In this document: positions 25,332-34,654 of the stretch, one piece after another
How the letters are laid out: each line of letters begins with the position of its first letter
Numbering within the stretch: the first letter of the stretch is position 1
NCBI GenBank assembly: GCA_910575585.1
Contig: CAJTGF010000012.1
Coordinates: 31,039 to 95,038 of the forward strand
From: Clostridiaceae bacterium
GTDB taxonomy: Bacteria > Bacillota > Clostridia > Lachnospirales > Lachnospiraceae
Reading direction: 5' to 3'
Length of the DNA stretch: 64,000 nucleotides
Position numbers and translations under genes: made by a program
Notes under the pieces: generated by a model
What the model saw: only the letters and a program-made list of their open reading frames with translations
Database searches by the model: none
Told to the model about the DNA's origin: nothing

Positions 25332-25859
25332 TCACACCTCCTTAAACTGTTTAAAAATATCCTGGATAACAGACATTCTCGGGTCCGGCACACTGCGGTC
25401 GCAGTCGCACGTCTCATGGTTGAGATTCGCCCCACATCTATTACAGATCCCTTTGCAATCTTCATCACACAGGACTTTCATAGGTAAGTTCAGCAACAGT
25501 TCGTCTCGAACCAGCTGGTCAACATCCAGATTATAACCTTGCAAATACGGCTGTTCGTCCAAATCCTTGGCTCTGTCCTCCTCCGTCTGGCTCATATCCA
25601 GCACACGGTCTAAAGTCAGAGAAAAGGGAACTTTCACAAGTTCCAGGCATCGGCTGCACGGGATCATCAGGGCAAACGCTGCGCTGCCCGACAATACCAG
25701 CATCCGGTCGCCGGTATTTACCACATGGAGCCTGACCGGCTTTACGTCTGTCAGACTGCACACGCCCTCCGGAAGAGAAATCGTCTCCCCCTCAAGTGAA
25801 AGTGTGTAATCCTTCTCTTTCCCATCTCTGGTAAACAGCTCTGTCAAGTTGATAAGCAT
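25332..25859 (-). CDS. DUF177 / YceD-family protein
   Basis: This 175-residue protein has the typical layout of the family. A beta-rich N-terminal half includes PCSRCLELVKVPFSLTLDRV. The C-terminal cysteine cluster CDEDCKGICNRCGANLNHE is followed by CDCD, which probably binds zinc. YceD proteins are nearly always encoded before rpmF; work in plants and bacteria links them to 23S rRNA processing or accumulation. Its role as a ribosome-assembly factor is known only for the family. It is directly upstream of rpmF. Confidence 0.93.
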   Translation of the reverse strand: MLINLTELFTRDGKEKDYTLSLEGETISLPEGVCSLTDVKPVRLHVVNTGDRMLVLSGSAAFALMIPCSRCLELVKVPFSLTLDRVLDMSQTEEDRAKDLDEQPYLQGYNLDVDQLVRDELLLNLPMKVLCDEDCKGICNRCGANLNHETCDCDRSVPDPRMSVIQDIFKQFKEV

Positions 25860-25954
25860 ATTAATCTCCTAATACGCACCTTTGTCATTATACATAGGCA
25901 GAAAGTATTTGTCAACCGATTCTTTCTAAAACTTATCCTAAACTTTTCCAAAAT

Positions 25955-25987
25955 GGTTACGTTCACAGGTACCCTGTGAACGTAACC
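25955..25987. terminator. Perfect 15-bp inverted repeat after ackA
   Basis: GGTTACGTTCACAGG at 25955-25969 and CCTGTGAACGTAACC at 25973-25987 pair completely around three bases. Flanking A- and T-rich tracts on both sides make it a probable terminator for ackA, 18 bp after its stop codon, although the T-run is only four bases (CATTTTGG). It separates ackA from the DUF177-rpmF pair. Confidence 0.7.
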
Positions 25988-26004
25988 AAAAATGTTGCCG
26001 TTTC

Positions 26005-27201
26005 CTATTTTACAAGAGCCAGGGTCTCCCTTGCAATGGCAAGTTCCTCGTTGGTGGGGATCAGCATCACTTTCACCTTGGAGTCCGGGGCGGAGATAAC
26101 GGTCTTTTTGCCTCTCACGTCGTTGGCCGCGTCGTCGATCTTCACGCCCAGATAGCCCAGATACTCACAGATGGCTTTTCTCCCTGCCTTATCGTTCTCG
26201 CCTACGCCTGCGGTAAACGCGATGGCGTCCACGCCGTTCATGGCTGCGGTGTATGCTCCGATGTATTTGGCCACCCGGTAGACAAATGCCTCCAGCGCCA
26301 CCTCTGCCAGATGGTTGCCTTCCTTCTTGGCGTTCTCAATGTCGCGGAAGTCGCTGGACACTCCGCCGCTCATGCCCAGAACGCCGGATTTCTTGTTGAG
26401 GATGTTCAGAACCTCGTTTATATCCTTGCCCTCTTTGTTGCAGATAAACTGCGCCACAGCCGGGTCGATGTCGCCGCTTCTGGTACCCATAATAAGGCCC
26501 TCAAGAGGGGTAAGTCCCATACTGGTATCCACGCACTTGCCGCCGATAGAAGCGGACACGCTGGCGCCGTTGCCCAAATGGCACACGATCACCTTCGCGT
26601 TCTCGGGATCAAGGCCGCCGAACTTAATGGCCTCGCCGGACACGAACATATGGCTGGTCCCGTGGAAGCCGTATCTGCGGATGCTGTATTTCTCGTAGTA
26701 CTCGTGGGGAATGGCATAGAGATATGCCTTCTCCGGCATCTTCATGCCAAATGCCGTATCCCACACCGCCACATTGGGCTTGCCCGGCATGGCCTTCTCG
26801 CAGGCTTCGATGCCCATAAGGTTTGCCGGGTTGTGCAGCGGGCCAAGGTCAAAGCACTCGCGGATGACTTTCTTTACGTCCTCATTGACAACACAGGAAT
26901 CGCTGTAAATGGTGCCGCCGTGAAGGACTCTGTGGCCGATGGCCGTGATCTCGTCCGTATTCTCGATAACGCCGTGATCTTTATCCTGCAGCGCTTCCAT
27001 GACCATCTGGATGGCAACCGTGTGGTCAGGCATAGGGTTCTCCACCACATACTTGTCCTTGTCCGCAGGCTGATGGGTCAGCTTAGAGCCGTCGATGCCG
27101 ATCCTCTCGCACAGCCCTTTTGCGATAACGCTTTCGTTGTCCATGTCAATAAGCTGATATTTCAGGGAGGAACTTCCGCAGTTAACTACTAAGATTTTCA
27201 T
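26005..27201 (-). CDS. ackA: Acetate kinase
   Basis: AckA interconverts acetyl phosphate plus ADP with acetate plus ATP, the main substrate-level phosphorylation step of acetogenic fermentation. Its 398 residues match the family. Signatures are VNCGSSSLKYQLIDMD at the N terminus, GHRVLHGG, the nucleotide-binding HLGNGASVSA, and FTAGVGENDK near the end. Catalytic Arg and Asp residues fall in the usual segments. It follows pduL by 49 bp, so the phosphotransacetylase and kinase steps are encoded together. Confidence 0.98.
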   Translation of the reverse strand: MKILVVNCGSSSLKYQLIDMDNESVIAKGLCERIGIDGSKLTHQPADKDKYVVENPMPDHTVAIQMVMEALQDKDHGVIENTDEITAIGHRVLHGGTIYSDSCVVNEDVKKVIRECFDLGPLHNPANLMGIEACEKAMPGKPNVAVWDTAFGMKMPEKAYLYAIPHEYYEKYSIRRYGFHGTSHMFVSGEAIKFGGLDPENAKVIVCHLGNGASVSASIGGKCVDTSMGLTPLEGLIMGTRSGDIDPAVAQFICNKEGKDINEVLNILNKKSGVLGMSGGVSSDFRDIENAKKEGNHLAEVALEAFVYRVAKYIGAYTAAMNGVDAIAFTAGVGENDKAGRKAICEYLGYLGVKIDDAANDVRGKKTVISAPDSKVKVMLIPTNEELAIARETLALVK

Positions 27202-27250
27202 GTCTCACATGTCTCCTTTATGGTTCTTATTCTTTTCCCCCAGGGGGCCT

Positions 27251-27820
27251 TTATTTAACGATCTCGCCGTACACTTCCCTGCCGCAGCCGGCCGCGTTGG
27301 ACTCGTCGGTGTCAATGTGCATAGCCAGGGCGTAAGTATCGCTGACGCGCACCACCACGTCGCCGAATACCAGGCTTCTTCCGTCGGTGTCGATCTTAAC
27401 GGACACAACTTCCCCGTTCTCCACGCCTAAGTCCTTGGCATCCTGGGTGGTGGCGTGGATGTGGCGCTTCGCGGCGATAACGCCCTCGGTGATCTCGATC
27501 TCGCCCTGGGGTCCCACGATCTTGCAGGGAGCGCTGCCGGCAATATCCCCGGACTCGCGCACAGGAGCCGTAACGCCGATGGAGCGGGCATCGGTCAGGG
27601 ACAGCTCAACCTGGGTATCTTTTCTCACAGGCCCTAAAATGGAAACGCCCTTCAACTCCTTCTTTGGGCCGACGATGGTAACTCTCTCCTCGCAGGCATA
27701 CTGCCCTGGCTGGGATAAATCTTTCTTTCTGGTCAGAACGTAGCCTTTGCCGAAAAGAGTCTCCAGGTGGTCCTGGGACAGATGTACGTGACGCGCGCTT
27801 GTCTCAACAATAAAATTCAT
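27251..27820 (-). CDS. pduL: Phosphate propanoyltransferase / PduL-type phosphotransacylase
   Basis: This 189-residue protein starts MNFIVETSARHVHLSQDHLE at 27820 behind GAGGAGAG. The two histidine motifs RHVHLS and KRHIHAT bind the two zinc ions of PduL enzymes, and the RKDTQVELSLTDARS and GDIAGSAPCKIVGP segments are conserved. PduL converts acyl-CoA and phosphate to acyl phosphate. Without microcompartment genes and beside ackA, it most likely serves as the housekeeping phosphotransacetylase, a known substitution for Pta. It lacks the N-terminal encapsulation helix of microcompartment forms. Confidence 0.93.
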   Translation of the reverse strand: MNFIVETSARHVHLSQDHLETLFGKGYVLTRKKDLSQPGQYACEERVTIVGPKKELKGVSILGPVRKDTQVELSLTDARSIGVTAPVRESGDIAGSAPCKIVGPQGEIEITEGVIAAKRHIHATTQDAKDLGVENGEVVSVKIDTDGRSLVFGDVVVRVSDTYALAMHIDTDESNAAGCGREVYGEIVK

Positions 27821-28135
27821 GATTGCTTCTCTCCTCTTCCACTGTAATGAATTCAACAGGTCTGCTTTGATCCTATCCTATATTTTAGGGGTTTCGCCAT
27901 GTTTTTTCAAGCCCTGGGCAGGAAATAATTTGCATTTTTTACAAAACAATGATTTTTTTACAAGGTTGTGGTAAACTATAGGGATAATCCGGACCGGTCC
28001 ATGCATTTACCGCGCCGGCCAAACGAAGTCAACCTGACAGCAGCGATCCGTCCAAGACGGTCAACTCATGCCCCGCCGAAGGCCCGGCAGTTTATGGCCC
28101 CCTGGACTGTCATGAATCACCCAAAGGAGTCCTTT

Positions 28136-29452
28136 ATGCCGCAGCATCTCTTAGAACCCCCCTGGCCTGTGGCCGGGATCATAGCAGAATACAACCCCTT
28201 TCACAACGGCCACGGCTATCTGATCCAGGAAGCCAAACGGCTGTCCAATGCCCCCTACTGCGTTGTGGCCATGAGCGGCGACTTCGTCCAGCGGGGCGAA
28301 CCTGCCGTCTTTGACAAATATGCCAGAACCTACATGGCCCTGGCAGCGGGAGCGGATCTGGTGGTGGAGCTGCCTCCGGCCTTTGCCCTGGCAAGCGCCG
28401 AGGATTTCGCGTCCTGCGGCATTTCCCTTCTGGACAGTCTGGGCGTTGTCAGCCACGTGTGTTTCGGCAGCGAATGCGGCAGCCTTTCCCCGCTTATGGA
28501 CCTGGCCCGCATCCTTGCCCGGGAGCCGGAATCCTTTCAGGCGGCCCTAAGGCACGAGACGGCCTTAGGCCAGTCCTATCCCAAGGCAAGGCAGACGGCC
28601 TTATCCCGCTACCTTTCCTCCTGCCAAAAACAGGAAGACACATCCGCCCTTTTGGCCTTGCCCAACAACATCCTGGCCGTGGAGTATTTAAAGGCTCTGA
28701 TCCGCGCCCACAGCCCCATGACCCCTGTGACCATTCCCAGAAAAGGGGCCGGGTATCATGACGAAACCCCGGGCTTTGGATTTAGCTCCGCCACGGCCAT
28801 ACGCAAGATTATCTTTGACCGATACAAAGAACATGCCCCAGTCCCCGGCCAATCCGCCCTCCTGTCACGCGGCGGGCTTACAGAAGCTTTAAAAGATCAG
28901 ATCCCCCCCTGCTGCCTGGAAGCGGCCGCTGCCGCCGTTCCCCTAAACGCCAATGATTTCTCCCTCCTTCTCTCCTACCGCCTTCTTGAGCATTTTGGCG
29001 ATCCACAGGAGCTTTGCCGGTTTGCCGACGTGTCCCCGGACCTGGCCCGACGCATAAACAGACAGACCTATTCCTTTTCTTCCTTTGACCAGCGCGCCGC
29101 CGCCTTAAAGACACGGCAGTATACCTACACCCGCATCAGCCGCTGCCTCATGCATATCCTGCTCCATATGACCCGTGAGGACATAGATGCCAGAAAGCGC
29201 ATGGGATATGTAACCTCCATCCGCATATTGGGGTTTCGCAAAAACGCTTCGCCGCTTCTCGGAGCAGTAAAACGGGGGGCCAGACTGCCTCTTGTCACCA
29301 AGACAGCCGACGCCCCCCGCATCCTTTCCTCCCATGCCTTAAGCCAGTTCCAACAAGATCTGTTCTGCTCCCATGTCTACCAGGCCGCAGCGGAGCAAAA
29401 ATGCGGCCTGCGGCCTAAAAATGAATACACCCGCTCCGTGATCATTGTCTGA
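28136..29452 (+). CDS. tmcAL: tRNA(Met) cytidine acetate ligase
   Basis: TmcAL makes N4-acetylcytidine at the wobble position of elongator tRNA-Met, using acetate and ATP. The 438-residue protein starts MPQHLLEPPWPVAGIIAEYN at 28136 behind AAAGGAG; the 56 upstream codons of the open frame lack this signal. The nucleotidyltransferase motif AEYNPFHNGHGYLIQEAK is intact, as are SGDFVQRGEPAVFDKYART and the C-terminal RMGYVTSIRILGFRK. It diverges from pduL-ackA, the source and sink of acetyl phosphate and acetate, a linkage seen repeatedly in Clostridia. The 315 bp between must hold both promoters. Confidence 0.93.
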   Translation: MPQHLLEPPWPVAGIIAEYNPFHNGHGYLIQEAKRLSNAPYCVVAMSGDFVQRGEPAVFDKYARTYMALAAGADLVVELPPAFALASAEDFASCGISLLDSLGVVSHVCFGSECGSLSPLMDLARILAREPESFQAALRHETALGQSYPKARQTALSRYLSSCQKQEDTSALLALPNNILAVEYLKALIRAHSPMTPVTIPRKGAGYHDETPGFGFSSATAIRKIIFDRYKEHAPVPGQSALLSRGGLTEALKDQIPPCCLEAAAAAVPLNANDFSLLLSYRLLEHFGDPQELCRFADVSPDLARRINRQTYSFSSFDQRAAALKTRQYTYTRISRCLMHILLHMTREDIDARKRMGYVTSIRILGFRKNASPLLGAVKRGARLPLVTKTADAPRILSSHALSQFQQDLFCSHVYQAAAEQKCGLRPKNEYTRSVIIV

Positions 29453-29458
29453 CGATTT

Positions 29459-30577
29459 TCAGGTCTTTTCAAAAGCCGCGCCCTCCTCCAGCAGGCAGGC
29501 CCCCGCTTTTTTGGCCAAGATCTTCACGTTCCCCAAAAGCCGTTGATCCTTGGGCGCTAAGGCCAGGGCTTTGGCGGCTTCCTCCAGCGCCTGCCCGGGC
29601 CGTCCCGTGCTGTAAAACGCCATTGCCCGCAGATCGTGGGGAAGGCTGCCCCACGCCGAAGCCTCGCAGATATAGCTGACAGGCCGGTTGGTTATGGCAA
29701 GGGCGCATTCGGTAAAATACAGCACGCCTTCCCACTGCTTTTCTTCATAAAGCGCATGGGCCAGGTCCGTGTAAGGCTCCCGTAAATAGGGCGCCTGGAC
29801 AATGGCTTTCAGATACCAGTCCCTGGCCTTTTTCCTCTCCCCCTTCATCAGATACGATCTGGCAATGTAGCGCATGGACGCCGCCCTCTCGTCCGCCCAA
29901 CGGGCCGACGGCATGGCCAGATGCCTTTCAAGGGTCCGGATGCAGTCGTCCCACCGGCCCTTGTACATATATTCACGTCCAAGATAGTGCATATTCCGGT
30001 CATCCTCCGGCTCCTCCTCCACAGACAGCTCCAAAAGGGGCAGATACTGGCCCCGGGATTTTAAAGGATCGGGAAAATGGTTCAGCTGGACGCCATCGGC
30101 CGTTACCATGACGCCCGGATGCCCCTCTCCCGTCCACCTAAGCACCTCATGGACCGGATGGACCCACTGATATCCGTGGCGCCTGTGGGCTTTTTCGATC
30201 CAGAACACCACCCCTTCCCTGCCCTGTTCCGTAAAGCTCCAGGTATACCGGTATCTGGCCTGGCCTGCCCCGTCTGTCCACGCTTCCTCCAGGCATTTTC
30301 TCCACCCCGGCTCAAACACCTCGTCCAGATCCGTGCAGACGCAGACATCCGCGTCCTCCGGCACCAGTTCCAGGGAGCGGTTGCGGGCTTTGTCAAACCG
30401 CCACGGCACAATGGCCTCCGTCACCACCTTTACGCCCTTCTCCCGAAGCCGCCTGGCCGTGTCGTCTTCTGAGCCTGTATCCAGCACCACGATCTCATCC
30501 GCCTCCGACATGGAACTGACCCACCGCTCCACAAACCGGGCCTCATTTTTGCAAATCCCATATACAACAATTTTCAT
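29459..30577 (-). CDS. Glycosyltransferase family 2 with C-terminal TPR repeats
   Basis: This 372-residue cytoplasmic protein has a GT-A catalytic domain in residues 1-220, with YGICKNEARFVERWV, EIVVLDTGSEDDT and the metal-binding CTDLDEVFEPGW. Tetratricopeptide-like helical pairs follow (YLGREYMYKGRWDDCIRTLE, RSYLMKGERKKARDWYLKAI, AFYSTGRPGQALEEAAKALA). This layout matches protein glycosyltransferases such as SunS and the clostridial spore-protein glycosyltransferases. The gene lies 107 bp after the collagen-like gene on the same strand. I infer that it glycosylates Thr residues of that protein, as SgtA does for BclA in Clostridioides difficile. It converges with tmcAL. Confidence 0.85.
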   Translation of the reverse strand: MKIVVYGICKNEARFVERWVSSMSEADEIVVLDTGSEDDTARRLREKGVKVVTEAIVPWRFDKARNRSLELVPEDADVCVCTDLDEVFEPGWRKCLEEAWTDGAGQARYRYTWSFTEQGREGVVFWIEKAHRRHGYQWVHPVHEVLRWTGEGHPGVMVTADGVQLNHFPDPLKSRGQYLPLLELSVEEEPEDDRNMHYLGREYMYKGRWDDCIRTLERHLAMPSARWADERAASMRYIARSYLMKGERKKARDWYLKAIVQAPYLREPYTDLAHALYEEKQWEGVLYFTECALAITNRPVSYICEASAWGSLPHDLRAMAFYSTGRPGQALEEAAKALALAPKDQRLLGNVKILAKKAGACLLEEGAAFEKT

Positions 30578-30613
30578 AAAGCTTGCCTCCGTCAGGTCTG
30601 ATCATTTTTCTAT

Positions 30614-30678
30614 GGGGCTGTAAGGGAAAGGGCGATGTCCCCCACCGCCCTCTCTGTTTTCGGGAGCTTGACAGCCCC
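30614..30678 (-). terminator. Nested hairpin between the collagen-like and glycosyltransferase genes
   Basis: GGGGCTGT (30671-30678 on the minus strand) pairs with ACAGCCCC (30614-30621), and an inner AGGGCG/CGCCCT pair makes a two-level stem. ATAGAAAAATGA follows on the minus strand, a weak poly-T equivalent. It ends only seven bases after the collagen-like stop codon and probably reduces readthrough into the glycosyltransferase gene. Confidence 0.55.
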
Positions 30679-30684
30679 TTTCTC

Positions 30685-31671
30685 TTAATCCAGTTTTTTG
30701 ATGGAAAGCAGGGCATTAAGGCCGCTGCCAAGAGTTATCCCTACTGCAAGGAGCGCCGACAGCGCCATATCCACCACACTGCCTGCCGTCAAGGCCACAA
30801 CCGTGCTTCCGTTGAACAATGAGCTGGTACCCACGGACAATGCCCTGGAGATAGTCGCGCTGGGAACATTGGTCCCATTGACCCTTACTGCAAATGTTAC
30901 CGTCGTAGCCAACGCTGCTGTCAAGGTAGTGTTATAATTGATCTCATACGTGCCTGCGGTCGTCACCGTAATGCTGTTAGCCGGCGTGTAGGTCACTCCC
31001 GCTGACGGCGCATTGGAAGGAAGCGGGATCTGTGTCGTGCCTCCTATGGTCAGATTCAGGGTCTGGGGCGCCGTGCTGTATAACCCGCCGTATGCTGCCA
31101 GCCCGGCTGCCGGACCGGTGGGACCCGTTGGACCGATGGGACCGGTGGGGCCTTCCGCTCCCGCTGCCCCTGCAGCTCCCGTGGGGCCCGTGGGACCGAT
31201 GGGGCCTGCTGCTCCGGCGGCTCCCGTTGCTCCCGTGGGACCTGTTGGGCCGGTGGGACCTGCCGCTCCGGCGGCTCCTGTTGCTCCCGTGGGACCTGTT
31301 GGGCCGGTGGGACCTGCCGCTCCTATGGCTCCTGTGGGGCCGGTAGGACCGATGGGGCCAGTGGGACCTGCCGCTCCGGCGGCTCCCGTGGCTCCTGTGG
31401 GGCCGGTAGGACCTATGGGACCTGCTGCCCCTGCTGCCCCCGTTGCTCCGGCTGGACCGGTGGGACCGGTGGGGCCTGCTGCCCCCGTCGCTCCGGTGGC
31501 TCCTGCGGGACCTGCCGGGCCGGTGGGACCTGCAGGACCTGCTGCTCCTGTAGCTCCCGGGGCTCCTGCCGGACCGGTGGGACCTTCCGCTCCCACGGCT
31601 CCCGGGGCTCCTGTAGGACCTGTAGGGCCCATGGGACCTGCCGGACCTACTGCACCCGTGGCCCCATCCAT
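30685..31671 (-). CDS. Collagen-like (Gly-X-Y) surface protein, BclA/exosporium type
   Basis: The protein has 328 residues. About 65 uninterrupted Gly-X-Y triplets ([19 protein letters not shown] onward, to about residue 197) are rich in GPT, GAT and GAA. A C-terminal globular domain of about 130 residues follows ([51 protein letters not shown]) and resembles the trimerising C-terminal domain of BclA-like spore glycoproteins. GPT-type triplets give many Thr sites for O-glycosylation, and a glycosyltransferase gene follows. The repeats begin right at the start, without the usual N-terminal targeting region. The ATG at 31671 has no clear ribosome binding site and an in-frame TAA directly before it. 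The start is therefore the weak point, and the N terminus may have been lost. Confidence 0.82.
   Translation of the reverse strand: MDGATGAVGPAGPMGPTGPTGAPGAVGAEGPTGPAGAPGATGAAGPAGPTGPAGPAGATGATGAAGPTGPTGPAGATGAAGAAGPIGPTGPTGATGAAGAAGPTGPIGPTGPTGAIGAAGPTGPTGPTGATGAAGAAGPTGPTGPTGATGAAGAAGPIGPTGPTGAAGAAGAEGPTGPIGPTGPTGPAAGLAAYGGLYSTAPQTLNLTIGGTTQIPLPSNAPSAGVTYTPANSITVTTAGTYEINYNTTLTAALATTVTFAVRVNGTNVPSATISRALSVGTSSLFNGSTVVALTAGSVVDMALSALLAVGITLGSGLNALLSIKKLD
31098..31668. repeat. Imperfect 9/18-bp tandem repeats encoding Gly-X-Y
   Basis: The DNA is a run of variants of GGACCGGTGGGACCTGCC-like 9- and 18-bp units within the collagen-like gene. Longer blocks recur nearly unchanged, for example around 31200-31260 and 31260-31320. 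Such arrays change length by slippage and recombination, so the number of triplets probably varies between strains. The region from the gene's start to the HAD gene (31672-32012) has no gene, only a small GGGA/TCCC hairpin with a T6 run (31703-31722). Confidence 0.85.
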
Positions 31672-32012
31672 TTATACAAAATCCGATTCTAAAAGATATT
31701 TAAAAAACGGGACTGCTATCCCATTTCCCATAATCTCCGGCTTTTGTCATCCTCTTTCACGGCCCCACGCCCCAGTTTCTACAGTCCCGCAATTCTGATT
31801 GGCAAAATTGTTTGATACGCTCCATGTGTTTGTGTTCCCACTGTTCTCCATGGCTTTCCGTTCCTCCTGCGCCTTCCGCCGGCAGCGGGGCATGCAATAG
31901 CCGGAGATTCCATCGTCTTTATAAAACTCATTCCATTCATCTTAATGCTTCAGAAAACGGTCTTTATATTCTTTTAGAACAGATTCTGCATAGAATCTCA
32001 CCGCAGCCCCTC

Positions 32013-32849
32013 CTATATCAGATTCATTCTCTTAAATTCAAAATAAACCCCATCTTCCTCAACGCTCTCGCAGACAATATCCGCACAGTCTTTTAATTCC
32101 TGGCTGGAATTCCCCATTGCAACGGCAACCCCCGCATATTCCAGCATCTGCTGATCATTCATACTGTCGCCAAAGGCAACCGTATCTGCCATATCCGCAC
32201 CATAGTATTCACAGACACGTTCCATGGCCTCGCCCTTATCCATATCCTTCCGTATAATCTCACCATTATAGCAGTCTGCATCTTCTGCATAAGGATGCAC
32301 TACATAATGAAACTCCTGCTCCAGATACGGTTTTGTTTTCTCAATGTCGGCCAGATCCGTACAGATAAAGCCCAGCTTATATGCTCCCTTGTGAGGATAT
32401 TCCGTATACGGTTTTACCCCCACATCCGAATCCAGTTCCCTCTTCATTCGGATTAACTCCGAATTTGACAGATCTGCCGTTGCCCTTGTGAGGATTTCCT
32501 GAAGGCTGTCATCAATATAAATCCCTTCCGGACTTTCTATGCGGCAATAAATCCCAAATCGATGAAAAATTTCCAGGCACTTCTTAATGGTTTCTTCCGG
32601 AAGTACACTGTCACGGATTACTTTCCCGTCAATTTCTATATGCCTTCCCGCACTGGCAACCACACCGTCAAACCCTACTTCCAAAACATCCTCGCTTACG
32701 ATCGGCATATTACGCCCTGTGCTGATCACAATCCTGTGCCCATTTTTTCTTGCCTCCCGTACTGCCCTTGACGCAAGCTCCGTCGGTTTTTCCAACGGGA
32801 CAGTAAATGTCCCGTCGATATCTAAAAATACAATTTTTTTATCTGCCAT
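32013..32849 (-). CDS. HAD-superfamily (Cof-type, IIB) phosphatase
   Basis: This 278-residue cytoplasmic hydrolase has motif I FLDIDGTFTVP (nucleophile Asp), motif II VISTGRN, a cap domain in the middle, motif III Lys in IIRKDMDKGEAM, and motif IV FGDSMNDQQMLEYAG. Cof-type enzymes dephosphorylate sugar phosphates, phosphosugar acids or cofactors. It is the last gene of the broken PTS locus, and its ATG overlaps the EIIA stop codon. A role in draining sugar phosphate from that pathway is plausible but not shown. The ATG at 32849 is better spaced from GGAGG than the one at 32852. Confidence 0.9.
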   Translation of the reverse strand: MADKKIVFLDIDGTFTVPLEKPTELASRAVREARKNGHRIVISTGRNMPIVSEDVLEVGFDGVVASAGRHIEIDGKVIRDSVLPEETIKKCLEIFHRFGIYCRIESPEGIYIDDSLQEILTRATADLSNSELIRMKRELDSDVGVKPYTEYPHKGAYKLGFICTDLADIEKTKPYLEQEFHYVVHPYAEDADCYNGEIIRKDMDKGEAMERVCEYYGADMADTVAFGDSMNDQQMLEYAGVAVAMGNSSQELKDCADIVCESVEEDGVYFEFKRMNLI

Positions 32850-33466
32850 CATGCTTCCTCCAGTTTAATAAGCGGCTCCATGCAGTGAATCTCACCATTC
32901 TTCAGCCCCTCCACCTTTTTATAATCGTGTGTATTGGCAATAATTACCGGAGTGGCTACCGGATAACCTGCTTCCTGGATTTTCTGGATATCAAACGTAA
33001 GAAGCACCTGTCCGGGCTTTATCTGATCGCCCTGTGCCACATGAGCCTCATAATACTTTCCGTTAAGCTCTACCGTATTGACGCCCACATGAATCAGTAA
33101 TTCTACTCCGTCTTTCGTTGTAATGCCAATGGCATGTTTCGTATCAAACAGTGCAGAGATCACACCATAACAGGGGGCTACCACTTTCCCCTCCGAAGGA
33201 ATGACTGCCATTCCCTTCCCCAATACTTCCGCGGCAAATGTATCGTCCGGCACCTCGCTCATCGGAATCGCTTTTCCTGTCAGCGGACTGCAGATCACGC
33301 CTTTCTCTGTTATCGGAAAAATGTCCACAGACGTATCTGCCTTTTCTTCTGCAACAGCTTCTCTTTTCTCTAGCTCTTTATTGAATTTCTTCATATTTGA
33401 CATGATATATGTAAAGATAAATCCTGCCGCAGCTGAAATAGCCGTACCAATCAAAAAGTTCAGCAT
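32849..33466 (-). CDS. PTS EIIA (glucose type) with the tail of EIIC, split from the BC part
   Basis: The first ~30 residues (MLNFLIGTAISAAAGFIFTY) are the last membrane helix of an EIIC domain. After a linker, residues ~50-200 form a complete EIIA-Glc domain: VICSPLTGKAIPMSEVPDD, GVISALFDTKHAIGITTKDG, and LLIHVGVNTVELNG with the phosphorylatable His in IHVGV. In an intact gene this would be the C-terminal part of one EIIBCA protein. Here the frame is separated from the EIIBC part at about 33460-33510 by a deletion that also shifts the frame. The EIIA domain could still work in trans if translated; the upstream stop and this ATG overlap by seven bases. Confidence 0.8.
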   Translation of the reverse strand: MLNFLIGTAISAAAGFIFTYIMSNMKKFNKELEKREAVAEEKADTSVDIFPITEKGVICSPLTGKAIPMSEVPDDTFAAEVLGKGMAVIPSEGKVVAPCYGVISALFDTKHAIGITTKDGVELLIHVGVNTVELNGKYYEAHVAQGDQIKPGQVLLTFDIQKIQEAGYPVATPVIIANTHDYKKVEGLKNGEIHCMEPLIKLEEA

Positions 33467-34632
33467 ACCGGACGCAGGAACACAGACAAACCCGAGGTCG
33501 CCGCAACACTCTTTAACTTCTTATCCTTTGTCCGAAGCATGGCACAAAGAGTTGCGCCGCCCTGCGCCACGTTATTACAGGACGCAATCGCAAGCAGGAA
33601 AGAACCTCCCGCCGCCACCATCTGGATATCCACCGGAAGCAGGCTGTGGTGCATACCGGTCATGGTGAGAGGCGAATATAAGAAGCCCAGGACCATACCG
33701 CCCACAATCCCCAATGTATCATGCATCCACACAAAGCTGTTTGTCAGCATATCACCGGCAGTCCTCATAATCCCGCCTACCACCGTAAAAGTAACAAAAC
33801 CGGTGATCATAACGGTAAGCAGCGGAGTCAGAAGATTGTCCAGAATCTCCGGGATATACTTATGCAGTTTCTTCTCCGCAAACGAAAGGATATACGAAGC
33901 AGCCAGCACCGGGAGAACCGTTCCCTGATATCCTACTTTTTCAATCGTAAGCCCCAAAATGTTCCATACCGGGATTGTCCCTTCTGTTACGGCAGTGCCG
34001 TAGGCATAGGCATTCAGCAGATCTCCCGAAACCATGATCATGCCGATAACCGCTCCCAGATACGGATTGCCCCCAAACATTTTTGTGGCAGAAAATCCAA
34101 TCAGGATAGGCAGAAACGCATATGCGGCACTGGCAAACGTATTAATCATAGCGGCAATGTCAGAAAGGGCCGGATAGGCTTCTACTAAAGACTGTCCCGG
34201 AATAAACAGCCCGTTTGCCGTAAGCACATTATTTAAACCCATCATCAGACCGCTGGCAACCAATGCCGGAATCAGAGGTACAAATACGTCAGACAGCGTT
34301 TTTACAAGACGCTGCAGTGGATTCATCTTCTGGGCAGCCGCCTGCTTTACTTCACTCTTCGTTGCTTCGGCAATCCCCCCTGTTTCTATGAAACGTTTGT
34401 AAACCTCATTTACGGTGCCGCTGCCGATAATAATCTGGAACTGGCCTCCATTGGCAAACTGGCCTTTCACCAAATCCACTTTCAGGATTCCGTCCACATC
34501 TGCCTTTGCCTCATCTTTCAAAACCAGCCTGAGTCTGGTTGCGCAGTGAGCGGCACTGATAATGTTTTCTTTTCCGCCAACCAGCTCCAAAAGCTCTTCG
34601 GCAGACGCTTGATAACGTTCTTCCTTTGTCAT
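33460..34632 (-). pseudogene. PTS alpha/beta-glucoside EIIBC, EIIC truncated by an internal deletion
   Basis: The start at 34632 follows AAGGAGGAAG. Residues ~1-85 are an EIIB domain with phospho-Cys in ISAAHCATRLRLVL. Residues ~105-385 are EIIC membrane helices (FVPLIPALVASGLMMGLNNV, GGNPYLGAVIGMIM, MTGMHHSLLPVDIQMVAAGG, ASCNNVAQGGATLCAML). After KSVAATSG the frame ends in LSVFLRPVC. The conserved xGxTEPAxFGVN segment and the following 50-60 residues are gone, and the sequence jumps straight to the final helix in another frame. A working permease is unlikely. Homology suits trehalose-, sucrose- or maltose-type glucoside transport. The neighbours were once one operon with GH13 and AraC. Confidence 0.85.
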
Positions 34633-34654
34633 GATTCTTTCTTCCTCCTTCTGA

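Noticed and set aside
31013..31798. Long plus-strand frame rich in [10 protein letters not shown] repeats opposite the collagen-like gene
   Set aside because: The antisense of Gly-X-Y codons is automatically open and Pro/Gly/Val-rich. It lacks a globular domain and ribosome binding site, while the minus frame has a recognisable C-terminal domain.
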